Program-made: the position numbers and the translations under genes | NCBI GenBank assembly: GCA_017936785.1 | Contig: JAGBEV010000026.1 | Span: 1 to 64,000 of the forward strand | Source of the DNA: Lachnospiraceae bacterium | Lineage (GTDB): Bacteria; Bacillota; Clostridia; Lachnospirales; Lachnospiraceae | DNA: 64,000 nucleotides | Direction of reading: 5' to 3' | Part shown: piece by piece, positions 1 through 9,471 of the stretch | How positions within the stretch are numbered: the stretch's first letter is position 1 | Layout of the letters: every line of letters starts with the position of its first letter | The notes under the pieces: model-generated | What the model saw: only the letters and a program-made list of their open reading frames with translations | Databases searched by the model: none | What the model was told of the DNA's origin: nothing

Positions 1-30
1 ATCCTGAGCCAGGATCAAACTCTCATGTTT
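1..30 (-). rRNA. 16S rRNA, 5' end only
   Basis: The reverse complement of the first bases reads AGAGTTTGATCCTGGCTCAG, the universal 16S 5' primer site. The gene therefore runs leftward out of the window and only its first ~30 nt are present. The mature 5' end near position 30 is placed by counting back from this motif as in E. coli and is approximate. Confidence 0.95.
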
Positions 31-240
31 AAGTTTGTCCAACCTCTTCTCGGCTGGTCCGTTGATTTACCTTCTTTAAGGTTCGTCTCGCCTGTCTTCA
101 TCAAAGCATGTTTTGATGATGACCTCTTGAAAATCTTTTTTCGAAGTGTTACTTCTTTTTATTTAGAATTTTCAGGGTTGTTTTACTATTCAATTATCAA
201 GTTCCTCTCTGCTGCCGTCTTTTGCGCGACAACGAAATAC

Positions 241-269
241 ACTTTACCACGCCATCTGTCATTTGTCAA
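241..269 (-). promoter_or_regulatory. rRNA operon promoter
   Basis: On the minus strand there is TTGACA (269-264), a 17-bp spacer and TAAAGT (246-241), about 210 nt upstream of the 16S 5' end. The leader between them (31-240) contains CTTGATAATTGAATA, a sequence typical of clostridial rRNA leaders. I see no credible gene in 31-335. Confidence 0.75.
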
Positions 270-335
270 CAGTTTTTTCCAACTTTTTTATTATTTTTTT
301 ACTTATAAGATAATCTCTGTAAGAATATCTCTTTT

Positions 336-1727
336 TTATACAGAGAGCATTTTCAAATTAGATGCAATCAACGCAATATCAAATATACATGAGAATATCT
401 GAAATCCTCTTTTTCGCAATATATCTAATTCCTCCTCATAAAGTCCAACCAAATGAAGGGAAGAAAAGATAAATCCGAAACAGAGATAGATTAAAGTCCT
501 TTCATCGGACATAAAAACTGATGCCGAAAAACCTAATATAATTCTAGTTGCAACTGCTGCCAGAAACGCTATCAATAGAATCAACCGATTGTTTGATTTC
601 TTTAAAAGAACAAAGTACGATACTACAACACTGATTACTATCACAGTCATCATGATAAGTGCCTTCCAGGATTCCTCTGTGATATCAGAAACCTTTCCCT
701 CCATACAGCTGGAAAAGAGACCTGATAATTTTAAGCTTGATAAAAGACGTGTATTAGGGAATGCAAACCGAATGACATAGTAACTGATAGGAACAATGGA
801 TAATACCTTATACACTGCTTTTTCATTACTTTTTAATGTTAAATAAGCTAATAACAGGAAAAAGACTAAAGCCATTAAATCAATTGACTCAAAAAAGCTG
901 TTCATTGTTGTAGAAAAGCCCAAATTAATCTTATCCAGAAAATTATAGTTTAAATAATCTGTAAAATACGCTTCTGTCTCCACAATTTTCCGCTCTGCAT
1001 TTCCAGGACATGTAGCTATATATATTATTTCTACTCCATTTATCACCATAAACGGTATCAAACTCTTTTTTAGACACTTTTCTGCAACTTCCATTATTAA
1101 AATGACTCCAATGGTCAAAAACATAAAAACATCCATCTGCTCATGATTCATTGCATAAATGGAAGCAACAATTCCCAAAGCATATGACACTTTCGATATC
1201 TGCACACCACAGTGAATCCGCTTAATAATGGATAGGGTATACAAACCAGCTGCCAATACCCAGCTATAATTTAATGTAGTTGCAATCCACCCTGCCGAGC
1301 TCATTTGTATAACAGGATACATCAAAATCATAGTAAAAATACATAAATATTTCACCAGTTCATCCTTAATATCCACTAGTACAGATAAGGAATACCCTAT
1401 CAACAGCACAGATAGTAAATCTAAGATGTGCCAGACAATCTGCGGCATAGCACTCACAATAATCAGAAGCAATTCTATCACCGTGCGAGATGACCAGTGA
1501 TAATAACGATATTTTGTAAAATTACATATTGCAATAAAAACATTTGCATCCTCTGGAAAAATTTCACTATTTATCCCACGTTTTAATACAGTAGCAAAAA
1601 AATCAGGTGTATCTCCAAAAGATAAATCATAATATTTGTGATACAAACTATACACTAATAATAATGCGAAAGGGAATATTTTTTCCCAAATACTTTTTTC
1701 CTTCCAGCATTCTACTATCTTCTTCAT
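336..1727 (-). CDS. polytopic membrane protein, DUF6056-like
   Basis: This 463-residue protein is almost entirely hydrophobic, with roughly ten to twelve membrane segments. Short polar stretches carry WSSR (near residue 75) and NHEQ (near residue 190). The layout resembles integral-membrane sugar transferases of the GtrC/DUF6056 type, which act in surface polysaccharide modification. That assignment is from general resemblance only, and no catalytic motif proves it. The start at 1727 is chosen because AAAGGAG precedes this ATG by a good distance; a longer frame reaches 1790 without a site. It stands alone between the rRNA promoter and the terminator behind upp. Confidence 0.6.
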   Translation of the reverse strand: MKKIVECWKEKSIWEKIFPFALLLVYSLYHKYYDLSFGDTPDFFATVLKRGINSEIFPEDANVFIAICNFTKYRYYHWSSRTVIELLLIIVSAMPQIVWHILDLLSVLLIGYSLSVLVDIKDELVKYLCIFTMILMYPVIQMSSAGWIATTLNYSWVLAAGLYTLSIIKRIHCGVQISKVSYALGIVASIYAMNHEQMDVFMFLTIGVILIMEVAEKCLKKSLIPFMVINGVEIIYIATCPGNAERKIVETEAYFTDYLNYNFLDKINLGFSTTMNSFFESIDLMALVFFLLLAYLTLKSNEKAVYKVLSIVPISYYVIRFAFPNTRLLSSLKLSGLFSSCMEGKVSDITEESWKALIMMTVIVISVVVSYFVLLKKSNNRLILLIAFLAAVATRIILGFSASVFMSDERTLIYLCFGFIFSSLHLVGLYEEELDILRKRGFQIFSCIFDIALIASNLKMLSV

Positions 1728-1796
1728 TTTCACAGACTCCTTTCTGCCGGTCACAATAAGTTTCTGCTTTCTAGACAAATTTCTTAACAAGGTAAA

Positions 1797-1849
1797 AAAA
1801 TAAGCAGTTTCATATATAATGTCCCATTATATATGAAACTGCTTATTTT
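1797..1849 (-). terminator. strong hairpin terminator behind upp
   Basis: A perfect 24-bp inverted repeat with a 5-base loop begins AAAATAAGCAGTTTC. On the minus strand it runs into a T tract, so it should end the EAL-upp transcript. It lies between upp and the membrane-protein gene. Confidence 0.8.
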
Positions 1850-1882
1850 GAAAAGTTTCTTTTTTATTTCTAATCACTGATA

Positions 1883-1936
1883 TTATAAAGCAGTCAGCTT
1901 TCCAGTTTCTGTGTCGATAACGTATCTTTTAATCAC
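1883..1936 (-). CDS. possible 17-residue peptide after upp
   Basis: A GTG codon at 1936 is preceded by AGAGGGGGTT and opens a 17-codon frame (IKRYVIDTETGKLTAL) that stops just before the terminator. The good ribosome site is the only support. It may be a remnant of a longer gene or chance. No function is proposed. Confidence 0.2.
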   Translation of the reverse strand: MIKRYVIDTETGKLTAL

Positions 1937-1990
1937 AATAACCCCCTCTTGCTATTTCCATGGTTTATATCATGCAGACTAGCTGGAAAA

Positions 1991-2620
1991 CTATTTTGTG
2001 CCGAAAATACGGTCACCTGCATCACCAAGCCCTGGGCAGATATATGCATTTTCATTCAGCTCACGGTCCAGATGTCCTACGTAAATCTGGATATCCGGAT
2101 GTGCTTTCTGTAACCGTTCTACACCATCCGGCGCTGCAATGATACACAAAAATTTAATATTTTTTCCACCATGCTTTTTTATAAAATCTACTGCTGCCAC
2201 AGCAGAACCTCCCGTTGCCAGCATAGGATCTGTCACAACAATCATTCTCTCCTCAATAGGATCCGGCAGTTTACAGTAATATTCATGCGGCTCATGTGTT
2301 TCTTCATCACGGTATAGCCCGATGTGACCAATTTTAGCATTGGGAACTAATGCAGTAATTCCGCTGACCATCCCCAATCCAGCTCTTAATATAGGAACAA
2401 CTGCCAGCTTCCGCCCAGCCAATACTGGTGTCATACAGGTTTCTATCGGTGTTTCCACCTCAATTTCTTTTATGGGCAGATCACTTAATGCTTCATACCC
2501 CATCAACATGGCGATTTCCTCCACCAGGGAACGGAATTCACTGGTTCCTGTAGATTTATCCCGCAAACGGGAAATTTTGTGTTGCAACAAAGGGTGATTC
2601 ATTATTGTAATACGATTCAT
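1991..2620 (-). CDS. upp: uracil phosphoribosyltransferase
   Basis: This salvage enzyme makes UMP from uracil and PRPP in the cytoplasm. The protein has 209 residues, the normal family length. The PRPP loop is seen as [12 protein letters not shown] (near residue 128), and the uracil-binding end as [12 protein letters not shown] near the C terminus. The N-terminal region ILRAGLGM is also typical. The ATG is preceded by AGGAGAAGAAAG and overlaps the TGA of the upstream EAL gene by four bases, so the two are translationally coupled. It is the last gene before the 1797-1849 terminator. Confidence 0.97.
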   Translation of the reverse strand: MNRITIMNHPLLQHKISRLRDKSTGTSEFRSLVEEIAMLMGYEALSDLPIKEIEVETPIETCMTPVLAGRKLAVVPILRAGLGMVSGITALVPNAKIGHIGLYRDEETHEPHEYYCKLPDPIEERMIVVTDPMLATGGSAVAAVDFIKKHGGKNIKFLCIIAAPDGVERLQKAHPDIQIYVGHLDRELNENAYICPGLGDAGDRIFGTK

Positions 2621-4275
2621 CTTTCTTCTCCTAATCTCTCATTGAATTCATCTAATGTCATTGGTTTTGCATAATAAAAGCCCTGTGCCGTGTCACAGCC
2701 ACAGTCACTTAGAAAAACAGCCTGTTCCTTTGTCTCCACCCCCTCTGCTACCAAATCCAATCCAATCGCTCTCGCCATTTTGATGGTATACTCTACGATT
2801 TTCTGTCCTCTCTCAGAGCCGATAAAATCCTGTAAAAAACATCTGTCAATTTTTATCACATCAAACTTTGTGTCCTTCAGCAAATTTAAAGAGGAATACC
2901 CAGATCCAAAATCATCCATCAATAAAGTAAAACCATTTTCCTTTAACAGTTTGATTCCATCATCCATATGATCATTCTCCATTGTTTCTGTAATCTCTAT
3001 TTCCAAATACTCCTTTGGAATCTGATATTTTTCGATCAGACTGTTTAGAACTTTGATAAAGGTCCTGTCTTTCAGATGCCACCTGGAGACATTCACTGAA
3101 ATTGGCAGTGGTCCCCTTTCTGTATCCATCCATTCACGTATTGTTTTACATGCCTCCTCCCATATGTACTTGTCCATTTTAATAACAAATCCATTCTGTT
3201 CAAATAAAGGAATAAAGTCCTTTGGAGCAATCATCCCCCGTTCCGGATGAATCCATCGGACAAGTGCTTCTGCCCCCACCATCTGATTTTTCGATATGCT
3301 GTATTTTGGCTGCAAATACATGACAAATTCCTGATTGTCCAGGGCTCTCTCCATGTAATCTTCGACAAACTTTCTGGTACGGGCATCCTGCTTCATTTTT
3401 TCATCATAAAATGCAATGTGATTCAGGGCATCCCCTTTTATACTCTGTCTGGCAAATGCTGCACCATCTCCAAACTTTCTTAATCCATAACTCATATCTC
3501 CCACATAACAGACACCAAACACAAGAGTATAAGCGATTTCCTGATATCCTGATAAATTTTTCTCCAGTTTCTGAATAAATTGTACAACATCCTCTTTCGT
3601 TTCATAAGGTGTAATTATCATAAACACATCTGCAGAAAGCCTTGTATACAACTGATTTTCATTGCAAAGGAGCTGTAGTGCATGAATAAAATAATTCAGT
3701 ATCTCATCTCCCAGAGCTTCTCCATATTGTTCATTGATCAGCTTAAATTTTGCAACATCAAACTGTATCAGTGCAAATTTCCAATCAGGGTGTTTCTTCA
3801 TGATTTCCTCTGCTCCCTGAATAAAAAATGCAGGATTTTTATCATTGGTAATCGTCTGCGCAAGCTGGATCCGGTATATTTCCTCCGGACTCAATTCCCG
3901 TATTTCAACAACCATTTTTTCAATGGCCTCTTTTTCATTCTTCTTAAAACGACATTCTACGTTATAATAACAAAAAGAAGCATCCACAGTCTGTAGATGC
4001 AATGCTATGTTCAAGTGATGCTCTTTTATCGGAAAACACTTTTCTGTTCCCGCCATACCATCCTTTATTCTGTTCCAAAAAGTACGAAATAACTCCTTAT
4101 CTTTTTCCCATACCAGCTCTTCAAGGCATGCTAATCCCCCCGTCCTTATTGGCTTTTTGGCAAGAGATGGACAGCCTTCTCCTGCTACCTGCCAGCCTGT
4201 CTCTATACTCCAAAACAGGATAAATACATCTTCATCAAAAAAAATTACTTCTGCAGCCTCTGTTCCTATCGCCAT
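2617..4275 (-). CDS. degenerate GGDEF / EAL cyclic-di-GMP phosphodiesterase
   Basis: The 552-residue protein has an N-terminal region without a clear fold assignment, a GGDEF-like domain (about 150-285) and an EAL domain (about 300-550). The GGDEF signature is replaced by SADVF, so cyclase activity is unlikely. The EAL domain keeps the family's metal and catalytic residues: EALVRW, SVNVS, EITE, DDFGSG, IKID and AEGVE. It should hydrolyse c-di-GMP. No membrane segment is evident. The start at 4275 has GGAGG nine bases upstream, whereas the ATG at 4305 has none. Overlap with upp suggests co-transcription, an unusual pairing. Confidence 0.9.
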   Translation of the reverse strand: MAIGTEAAEVIFFDEDVFILFWSIETGWQVAGEGCPSLAKKPIRTGGLACLEELVWEKDKELFRTFWNRIKDGMAGTEKCFPIKEHHLNIALHLQTVDASFCYYNVECRFKKNEKEAIEKMVVEIRELSPEEIYRIQLAQTITNDKNPAFFIQGAEEIMKKHPDWKFALIQFDVAKFKLINEQYGEALGDEILNYFIHALQLLCNENQLYTRLSADVFMIITPYETKEDVVQFIQKLEKNLSGYQEIAYTLVFGVCYVGDMSYGLRKFGDGAAFARQSIKGDALNHIAFYDEKMKQDARTRKFVEDYMERALDNQEFVMYLQPKYSISKNQMVGAEALVRWIHPERGMIAPKDFIPLFEQNGFVIKMDKYIWEEACKTIREWMDTERGPLPISVNVSRWHLKDRTFIKVLNSLIEKYQIPKEYLEIEITETMENDHMDDGIKLLKENGFTLLMDDFGSGYSSLNLLKDTKFDVIKIDRCFLQDFIGSERGQKIVEYTIKMARAIGLDLVAEGVETKEQAVFLSDCGCDTAQGFYYAKPMTLDEFNERLGEER

Positions 4276-4377
4276 ATACAGCTTCCTCCATTGACTGTTT
4301 TTCATTGGGGCTAATGCCTTACATTTATTATAACATGCCTCACATGAAAATCAATCTGAGTTTCGCTGATCCCTCCT

Positions 4378-5040
4378 TTATTTGGTATAAACAGTTTCAT
4401 GTGTTCCCGTCAGAGAAAAAATAACCCATTCTGAAATATTCGTAGCATGATCACCAATTCTCTCAAAATATTTTGCAACCATAAGCAGATCAGCAGCCTG
4501 TCCGCCACATTCTGGATTCTTATGAATCAGGCTCACCAGCCCCTTCTGTACCTCTAAAAACAACTGATCTACCACATCATCCTGCCTAATTACAGCATTT
4601 GCCTGCTCCTGATTTTTATTGACAAACGCATCTACACTTCCTACCAGCATTACAGAAGTCTCTTTTGCCATATTCTGAATATACTCCAGATTTTCAACAT
4701 ATGGTTCTTTATTATCTAACATTGTCAAAGTGATTTCCGAAATATCTGCTGCATGATCACCTATTCTCTCCATATCTGTAATCATTTTTAACGCAGAGGA
4801 AATCTGTCTCAAATCTCTTGCCACTGGCTGCTGCTGGAGTAAAAGTTTCAGGCAGAGGTTCTCAATCTCTCTTTCCTGACGGTCAATTTCCTCATCAGAT
4901 GTAATGACCTTTCTGGCTAAATCAATATCCTGTGTCACTAATGCTTTTACAGCATACTCAATTGCCTTTTCAATCATACTTCCCATCTCAATCAGCTCAT
5001 TATTTAATGTTATCAGCTGCTTATCAAATCGATTTCTCAT
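4378..5040 (-). CDS. phoU: phosphate signalling regulator PhoU
   Basis: The 220-residue all-helical protein has two PhoU repeats, each with the family's metal-cluster motif: ERIGDHAADI (near 95) and ERIGDHATNI (near 197). PhoU couples the Pst transporter to the PhoR/PhoP sensor system and restrains phosphate uptake. It follows pstB in the usual order and is the last gene of the operon. The start at 5040 is used because the upstream ATG at 5052 is itself the start of the GGAGG ribosome site. Confidence 0.96.
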   Translation of the reverse strand: MRNRFDKQLITLNNELIEMGSMIEKAIEYAVKALVTQDIDLARKVITSDEEIDRQEREIENLCLKLLLQQQPVARDLRQISSALKMITDMERIGDHAADISEITLTMLDNKEPYVENLEYIQNMAKETSVMLVGSVDAFVNKNQEQANAVIRQDDVVDQLFLEVQKGLVSLIHKNPECGGQAADLLMVAKYFERIGDHATNISEWVIFSLTGTHETVYTK

Positions 5041-5091
5041 GCTTTCCTCCATTCTGATTTTCTGTTACATTCCATTCTATTTTAAAATCTA

Positions 5092-5904
5092 TCAACCAAA
5101 TCTACCAGTAATATAATCTTCTGTTTTCTTATCTTGCGGCATGGAAAACAATTTTTCTGTATCCCCATATTCTATCATCTCTCCCAGAAGGAAGAATGCT
5201 GTCTTATCCGAAATACGGGTTGCCTGCTGCATATTATGAGTGACTATGATAATAGTATAATCTTTTTTCAACTCCAATACCAAATCCTCGATATGGGAAG
5301 TAGAAATAGGATCCAGGGCCGACGTCGGTTCATCCATCAGAATCACTTCCGGCTCTACAGCCAGGGCTCTTGCAATACAAAGCCTCTGCTGCTGTCCACC
5401 AGATAAACCAAGTGCAGATTTTTTCAAACGGTCTTTCAGTTCATCCCAGATAGCAGCCTGACGCAGCGACTTTTCTACAATCGCATCCAGTTTTTGTCTG
5501 GAGTGGATTCCATGTGTTCTCGGACCATATGCGATATTGTCATAAATGCTCATAGGAAATGGATTAGGATTTTGAAATACCATACCAACCCTTTTTCTTA
5601 AATGATTAATGTCCATATCTCCATATATGTCATCGTCTCCCAGCAATACCCTGCCAGTAATCCGACACCCCTCCACCAGATCATTCATTCTGTTTAAGGA
5701 TTTTAAAAAAGTAGATTTCCCACAGCCGGACGGTCCAATAAATGCTGTAATCTTATTTTGGGGAATATCCATACTGATATCTTTCAGTGCATGAAAGCTT
5801 CCATATGTTAAGTTTAATTTGTCAATGTGGAATTTATTTCCTGTACATCCACTGTACGGCTCATCACCAATAACTATATTTGAATTAGAATATGCTGTAT
5901 CCAT
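5092..5904 (-). CDS. pstB: phosphate ABC transporter ATP-binding protein
   Basis: This is the ATPase of the PstSCAB high-affinity phosphate importer. The 270 residues show Walker [10 protein letters not shown], signature LSGGQQQRL, Walker [13 protein letters not shown] and the switch histidine in IVTHNM. The N-terminal ~25 residues before [11 protein letters not shown] are an extension of unknown meaning. A GAGGT ribosome site precedes the ATG. It lies between pstA and phoU. Confidence 0.97.
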   Translation of the reverse strand: MDTAYSNSNIVIGDEPYSGCTGNKFHIDKLNLTYGSFHALKDISMDIPQNKITAFIGPSGCGKSTFLKSLNRMNDLVEGCRITGRVLLGDDDIYGDMDINHLRKRVGMVFQNPNPFPMSIYDNIAYGPRTHGIHSRQKLDAIVEKSLRQAAIWDELKDRLKKSALGLSGGQQQRLCIARALAVEPEVILMDEPTSALDPISTSHIEDLVLELKKDYTIIIVTHNMQQATRISDKTAFFLLGEMIEYGDTEKLFSMPQDKKTEDYITGRFG

Positions 5905-5973
5905 ATTTACCTCATTTCTACGCTGGTTTTCTATTCCAGACAGCGTTTTATCAAATTTATGATTCCTTTTTCT

Positions 5974-6894
5974 TTATTTCATTCCGGGTGCCTTCAATTT
6001 ATTCGCTACCAGGTTTGACAACAGGTTGATCAAAATAACCAGTCCCAGCAAAACTACTGCTGTGGCAAATGCCTGATTGGTGTGCAGACCTTCTTTAGAA
6101 AGGTTATACATGTGCACAGATAAAGTTCGCACCGAAGAGGACAAAAAAGTGCGAACCGGATGACCACTGCTGAGCTTTGGTACCGCTGCTACCGTTCCTG
6201 CCGTAAATATCAATGCTGCGGTTTCTCCGACAATACGCCCGATTGATAAAATGATACCAGACAAAATACCCGGTATTGCAGAAGGCAGCACAACACGAAA
6301 GACGGTACGCAGCTTTCCAGCTCCCAGACCAAAACTTCCCTCCCGGAAACTATCCGGCACTGCCAGAAGCGCTTCCTCTGTGGTACGCATAATGGTGGGC
6401 AGTACCATGATTGCCACTGTCAATGCACCAGCCATCAGAGAATACCCCAACTTCAATGTAGTACAGAAAAACAACATACCAAACAAGCCATATACAATAG
6501 ATGGTATCCCTGACAAAGTTTCCGCCGTTATTCTGACCAGCCCCACGATCTTATTTCCTTTTTTCGCATATTCCACCATATAAATTGCAGCAAAGATTCC
6601 CAAAGGACCTGCCACCATAATCGCCAGCAGAGTCAGTAAAATAGTATTTATCAACGCCGGCAGCATAGATACATTATCTGAATTGTACTCCCATGCAAAT
6701 AACTCCGGAGTCAGATGCGGAACCCCTTTCACCAGAATATAAACAATCAGTGAACCCAATGATGCCATGGTAATGACAGCAGCCAATATAGTCAGAATAA
6801 ATACGGCAAAGGAACCAGGATGACCCAGATAACTTTTCATTTTCTGCTTTGGTGTCTGTATGTTCCTTCCATTTCCTGTTTTTTTCCCACTCAC
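5974..6894 (-). CDS. pstA: phosphate ABC transporter permease PstA
   Basis: The inner-membrane permease has 306 residues, six predicted membrane segments and the ABC permease EAA-type loop around EALLAVPDSFREGSFGLGAG. It pairs with PstC. The GTG start overlaps the TGA of pstC and has AAGGAGG seven bases upstream, so coupling to pstC is likely. No ATG with a ribosome site exists nearby. Confidence 0.95.
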   Translation of the reverse strand: MSGKKTGNGRNIQTPKQKMKSYLGHPGSFAVFILTILAAVITMASLGSLIVYILVKGVPHLTPELFAWEYNSDNVSMLPALINTILLTLLAIMVAGPLGIFAAIYMVEYAKKGNKIVGLVRITAETLSGIPSIVYGLFGMLFFCTTLKLGYSLMAGALTVAIMVLPTIMRTTEEALLAVPDSFREGSFGLGAGKLRTVFRVVLPSAIPGILSGIILSIGRIVGETAALIFTAGTVAAVPKLSSGHPVRTFLSSSVRTLSVHMYNLSKEGLHTNQAFATAVVLLGLVILINLLSNLVANKLKAPGMK

Positions 6895-7784
6895 ACCTTA
6901 GCCTCCTTCCTCTTGATCAACGAAAACAACATATTGATGATCAGTATAAATACAAACAGCACTACTCCCGTTGCAATCAAGGCCTCTCTGTGCAGGTCAG
7001 TCGCATATCCCATGTCAATTACGATATTAGCTGTCATGGTTCTGACGCCATCAAAAATACTTCCCGGTACCCGCGGCTGGTTTCCTGCTACCATGATCAC
7101 TGCCATAGTTTCCCCAATGGCGCGTCCTACCCCCAAAATAATAGCCGCCATAATTCCGGATTTTGCCGCCGGTACTACTGTCGTAAATACACTTCTTTCA
7201 TGAGTAGCTCCCAGTGCTAATGCTCCCTGATAATATTTTTCTGGGACTGCACGGATAGCAGATTCCGAAACATTGATAATCGTAGGAAGGATCATCATTC
7301 CCAATAAGAGGGATGCCGTCAAAATGCTCTGTCCGTTTGTAGTCATTTCATACTTCTGCAAAACAGGGCGAAGGTTTTCACGAATAAACGGAACCAGAAC
7401 ACACAAACCGAAAAATCCATACACAACAGATGGAATCCCCGCAAGCAACTCCACCCCTGGCTTTAGGATTTTATATAACCATTTCGGACAAAACTCTGCC
7501 ATAAAAACAGCGGTAAGTAATCCTATGGGAACCCCTACAATGATTGCTCCTCCTGTGATATAAATACTTCCGAGAATCATAGAAAATATCCCATATAAAT
7601 GACTGCCCGGTTTCCAATCCTTTCCAAAGACAAAATTACGAAACCCGATTTCAGAAATCCCAGGAATTCCATTGCTAAACAAAAAGATACAGATCAATGC
7701 AACCGAAAGAATTGAAATACAGGCGCAAAATAAAAACAGAATTTCCATTCCTTTTTCTTTGATATTTTTCAGTGTTACTTTCAT
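6891..7784 (-). CDS. pstC: phosphate ABC transporter permease PstC
   Basis: This 297-residue permease has six membrane segments. The EAA loop is in SAIRAVPEKYYQGALALGAT. It forms the transmembrane channel of the phosphate importer with PstA. The ATG at 7784 follows AAAGGCGGAAAG; a longer frame to 7814 lacks a site. A hairpin (7824-7850) separates it from pstS. Confidence 0.95.
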   Translation of the reverse strand: MKVTLKNIKEKGMEILFLFCACISILSVALICIFLFSNGIPGISEIGFRNFVFGKDWKPGSHLYGIFSMILGSIYITGGAIIVGVPIGLLTAVFMAEFCPKWLYKILKPGVELLAGIPSVVYGFFGLCVLVPFIRENLRPVLQKYEMTTNGQSILTASLLLGMMILPTIINVSESAIRAVPEKYYQGALALGATHERSVFTTVVPAAKSGIMAAIILGVGRAIGETMAVIMVAGNQPRVPGSIFDGVRTMTANIVIDMGYATDLHREALIATGVVLFVFILIINMLFSLIKRKEAKV

Positions 7785-7823
7785 CTTTCCGCCTTTCTTT
7801 ATAAGATAAGCCATAAAAGACAG

Positions 7824-7850
7824 GCGTTTCCGGCTCTCTGCCGAAAACGC
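7824..7850 (-). promoter_or_regulatory. intergenic hairpin between pstS and pstC
   Basis: GCGTTTTCGGC and GCCGGAAACGC form an 11-bp stem with one mismatch and a 5-base loop, without a T tract. Such hairpins after a binding-protein gene commonly stabilise its mRNA or reduce read-through, which would raise PstS over the permeases. This role is inferred. Confidence 0.6.
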
Positions 7851-7885
7851 TTAGCTTCCTTACATCTCCTCCATGGACTGACTGA

Positions 7886-8812
7886 TTATTTAGAAACCTC
7901 ATTCCAATCTGTAATCTCACCGGTAAAGATTCCCTTGACTGTGTCAGTATTAATATCAGACAGGCTGTTCTTTGTATTTACAATTACCGCGATACCATCC
8001 ATAGCAATCGCTGTAGACTCCAGTCCGGCATCCTTCTCACTGTCCTCCAGCTCTCTGGAAGCCATTCCGATATCACAGGTTCCATCTGCTGCTGCCGTCA
8101 TACCAGTTGTAGAATCACTTTCCTGAATCTCAATTTCTGCTTTCTCATTTACTTCCTTGTAAGCTTCAGAAAGCTTTTCCATCACCGGAGTGACAGAAGA
8201 TGAACCAGCTACTACAATCTTTCCTTCTGCTCCAGAAGACTGAAATGCCTCCGCATTATCAACCGATGCAATATACCCATTTTCCTCAACAACCTTCTGT
8301 CCCTCAGCACTCATGATATAGTCAATGAAATCCTGTGCCAGATCGCCTACCTTTCCCTTAGTGGCAATATTAAATGGTCTGGATAATGTATACGAACCAT
8401 CCTTTATGTTTTCCGGAGTAGCCTCTACACCATCTACTGTCAATGCCTTGACTGTATCATTTAAAGAACCGGTAGAAGAATATCCAATCGCAAACTCATC
8501 ACCAGCAACTGTTGTCATCATGATTTCTGTACTATTTGAAATCACTGCATCTACTGTTGTATTGTCTACCTTGTTTCCATCTGCATCCTTTTCCTGAACA
8601 CCTGTCAGCTCAATAAATGCTCCTCTTGTACCAGAACCATCTTCTCTGGACACCACGGTAATCGGCTGGCTGGAAGAACCGGAATCAGCTGATGAACTTC
8701 CTGCTGATGTAGTACTGCTGCCGGAACCTCCATTGCTGTTTCCGCAGCCTGCTGCCAGACTTGCTACACATAATACACTCATTGCTAATGCTGTTAATTT
8801 TTTCTTTCTCAT
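7886..8812 (-). CDS. pstS: phosphate-binding lipoprotein PstS, apparently circularly permuted
   Basis: The 308-residue precursor has a lipoprotein signal (LAAGC, Cys near 23), a Ser/Gly linker and a type II periplasmic-binding fold. The segment order is unusual. The half with ITVVSREDGSGTRGAF and FAIGYSSTGSLND, normally C-terminal, comes first (about 50-185). The half starting GKIVVAGSSSVTPVMEK, followed by CDIGMASREL, comes second (about 197-308). The protein ends GIFTGEITDWNEVSK, the point after which canonical PstS continues into VVSREDGSGT. All phosphate-binding loops are present, so it should bind phosphate. It heads the pst operon with a GAGGAAA site and a Pho-type promoter upstream. 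Confidence 0.9.
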   Translation of the reverse strand: MRKKKLTALAMSVLCVASLAAGCGNSNGGSGSSTTSAGSSSADSGSSSQPITVVSREDGSGTRGAFIELTGVQEKDADGNKVDNTTVDAVISNSTEIMMTTVAGDEFAIGYSSTGSLNDTVKALTVDGVEATPENIKDGSYTLSRPFNIATKGKVGDLAQDFIDYIMSAEGQKVVEENGYIASVDNAEAFQSSGAEGKIVVAGSSSVTPVMEKLSEAYKEVNEKAEIEIQESDSTTGMTAAADGTCDIGMASRELEDSEKDAGLESTAIAMDGIAVIVNTKNSLSDINTDTVKGIFTGEITDWNEVSK

Positions 8813-8899
8813 AATACATTTCCTCGTCCCTCAGGACTTTCCTTTCTTTTCTTCTAATACGAAAGCATTATTTTATTTCTGCTCTCAACTTACAGCTCC

Positions 8900-8986
8900 A
8901 TCATAAAAATCTTATGTAAAATCCACTATCCAGGTAATTTGAAATCTATGTAAAATACCCGTAAACATTTCATGCCAATGTAAAAT
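8900..8986 (-). promoter_or_regulatory. likely Pho-regulated promoter of the pst operon
   Basis: On the minus strand ATTTTACAT occurs three times (8986-8978, 8956-8948, 8922-8914), with a related GTTTAC at 8966-8961. TATGAT at 8905-8900 could be the -10, with no good -35. TTTACA-like repeats just upstream of a -10 fit activation by the Firmicutes response regulator PhoP. The repeats are seen; the regulator is inferred. Confidence 0.55.
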
Positions 8987-9015
8987 GTTTTTTTAATAAA
9001 CTTTCCTATAAGCAA

Positions 9016-9053
9016 AAATGGATTCAGCAGATTTTCTGCTAAATCCATTTTCA
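9016..9053 (-). terminator. hairpin terminator behind the 79-residue membrane protein gene
   Basis: AAATGGATTTAGCAG and CTGCTGAATCCATTT pair with one mismatch around a 4-base loop. On the minus strand the stem runs into a short T run. Confidence 0.7.
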
Positions 9054-9100
9054 ATCCAGCTACAACAAAGTTGTTTCAGATCCTATTTCGTTTAAAAATG

Positions 9101-9340
9101 TTATGCATGGCGTATCAGTCTCACTAATCCGATCACAAATCCAAAAACAAGGGAAAAGAAAGCTCCTGTACCACCAACCATATTCTGATAATCCCAGCAG
9201 CCTGTTATCCTGCAAAAAAGAACCCCCATGCAGGATCCCAACAAAAACCAGAAAAAAATACCAAAATAAAAACTGATGGCCGCTGCTATTGGATCTGATA
9301 ATCTGGTATGTTCTTTTATTGCCTGGTAAATCACTGTCAT
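9101..9340 (-). CDS. small membrane protein, function unknown
   Basis: The 79-residue protein has two hydrophobic segments (about 20-42 and 52-75) with glycines and ends in a basic tail (RLIRHA). I do not recognise a family. GGGAGG precedes the ATG at 9340, which is why the longer frame to 9430 is not used. It sits between the NYN gene and the pst promoter and has its own terminator. Confidence 0.55.
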   Translation of the reverse strand: MTVIYQAIKEHTRLSDPIAAAISFYFGIFFWFLLGSCMGVLFCRITGCWDYQNMVGGTGAFFSLVFGFVIGLVRLIRHA

Positions 9341-9471
9341 ATTCTTTTCCTCCCATTGTATTGCATTCTGAAACCAAAAATCTTCTTTGTGATGTCCATC
9401 ATAGTCTGTGGATGTAAAATGCAACATCATAGTATGGTAAATTTTTTGTAAAATATGACAGCAACTTATAA

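Noticed and set aside
25..402. 125-residue plus-strand frame opposite the 16S leader
   Set aside because: It lies across the rRNA promoter and 5' end on the other strand, lacks a ribosome site and has no protein-like pattern.
1797..1849. Long perfect inverted repeat as a small transposon (MITE)
   Set aside because: Single copy, no flanking target repeat seen, and it sits at the end of upp with a T tract, so a terminator explains it.
7886..8812. PstS as two truncated genes fused by an assembly error
   Set aside because: The frame is continuous, both halves are complete, and the linker falls at a domain boundary, which favours a true permutation. Reads would settle it.
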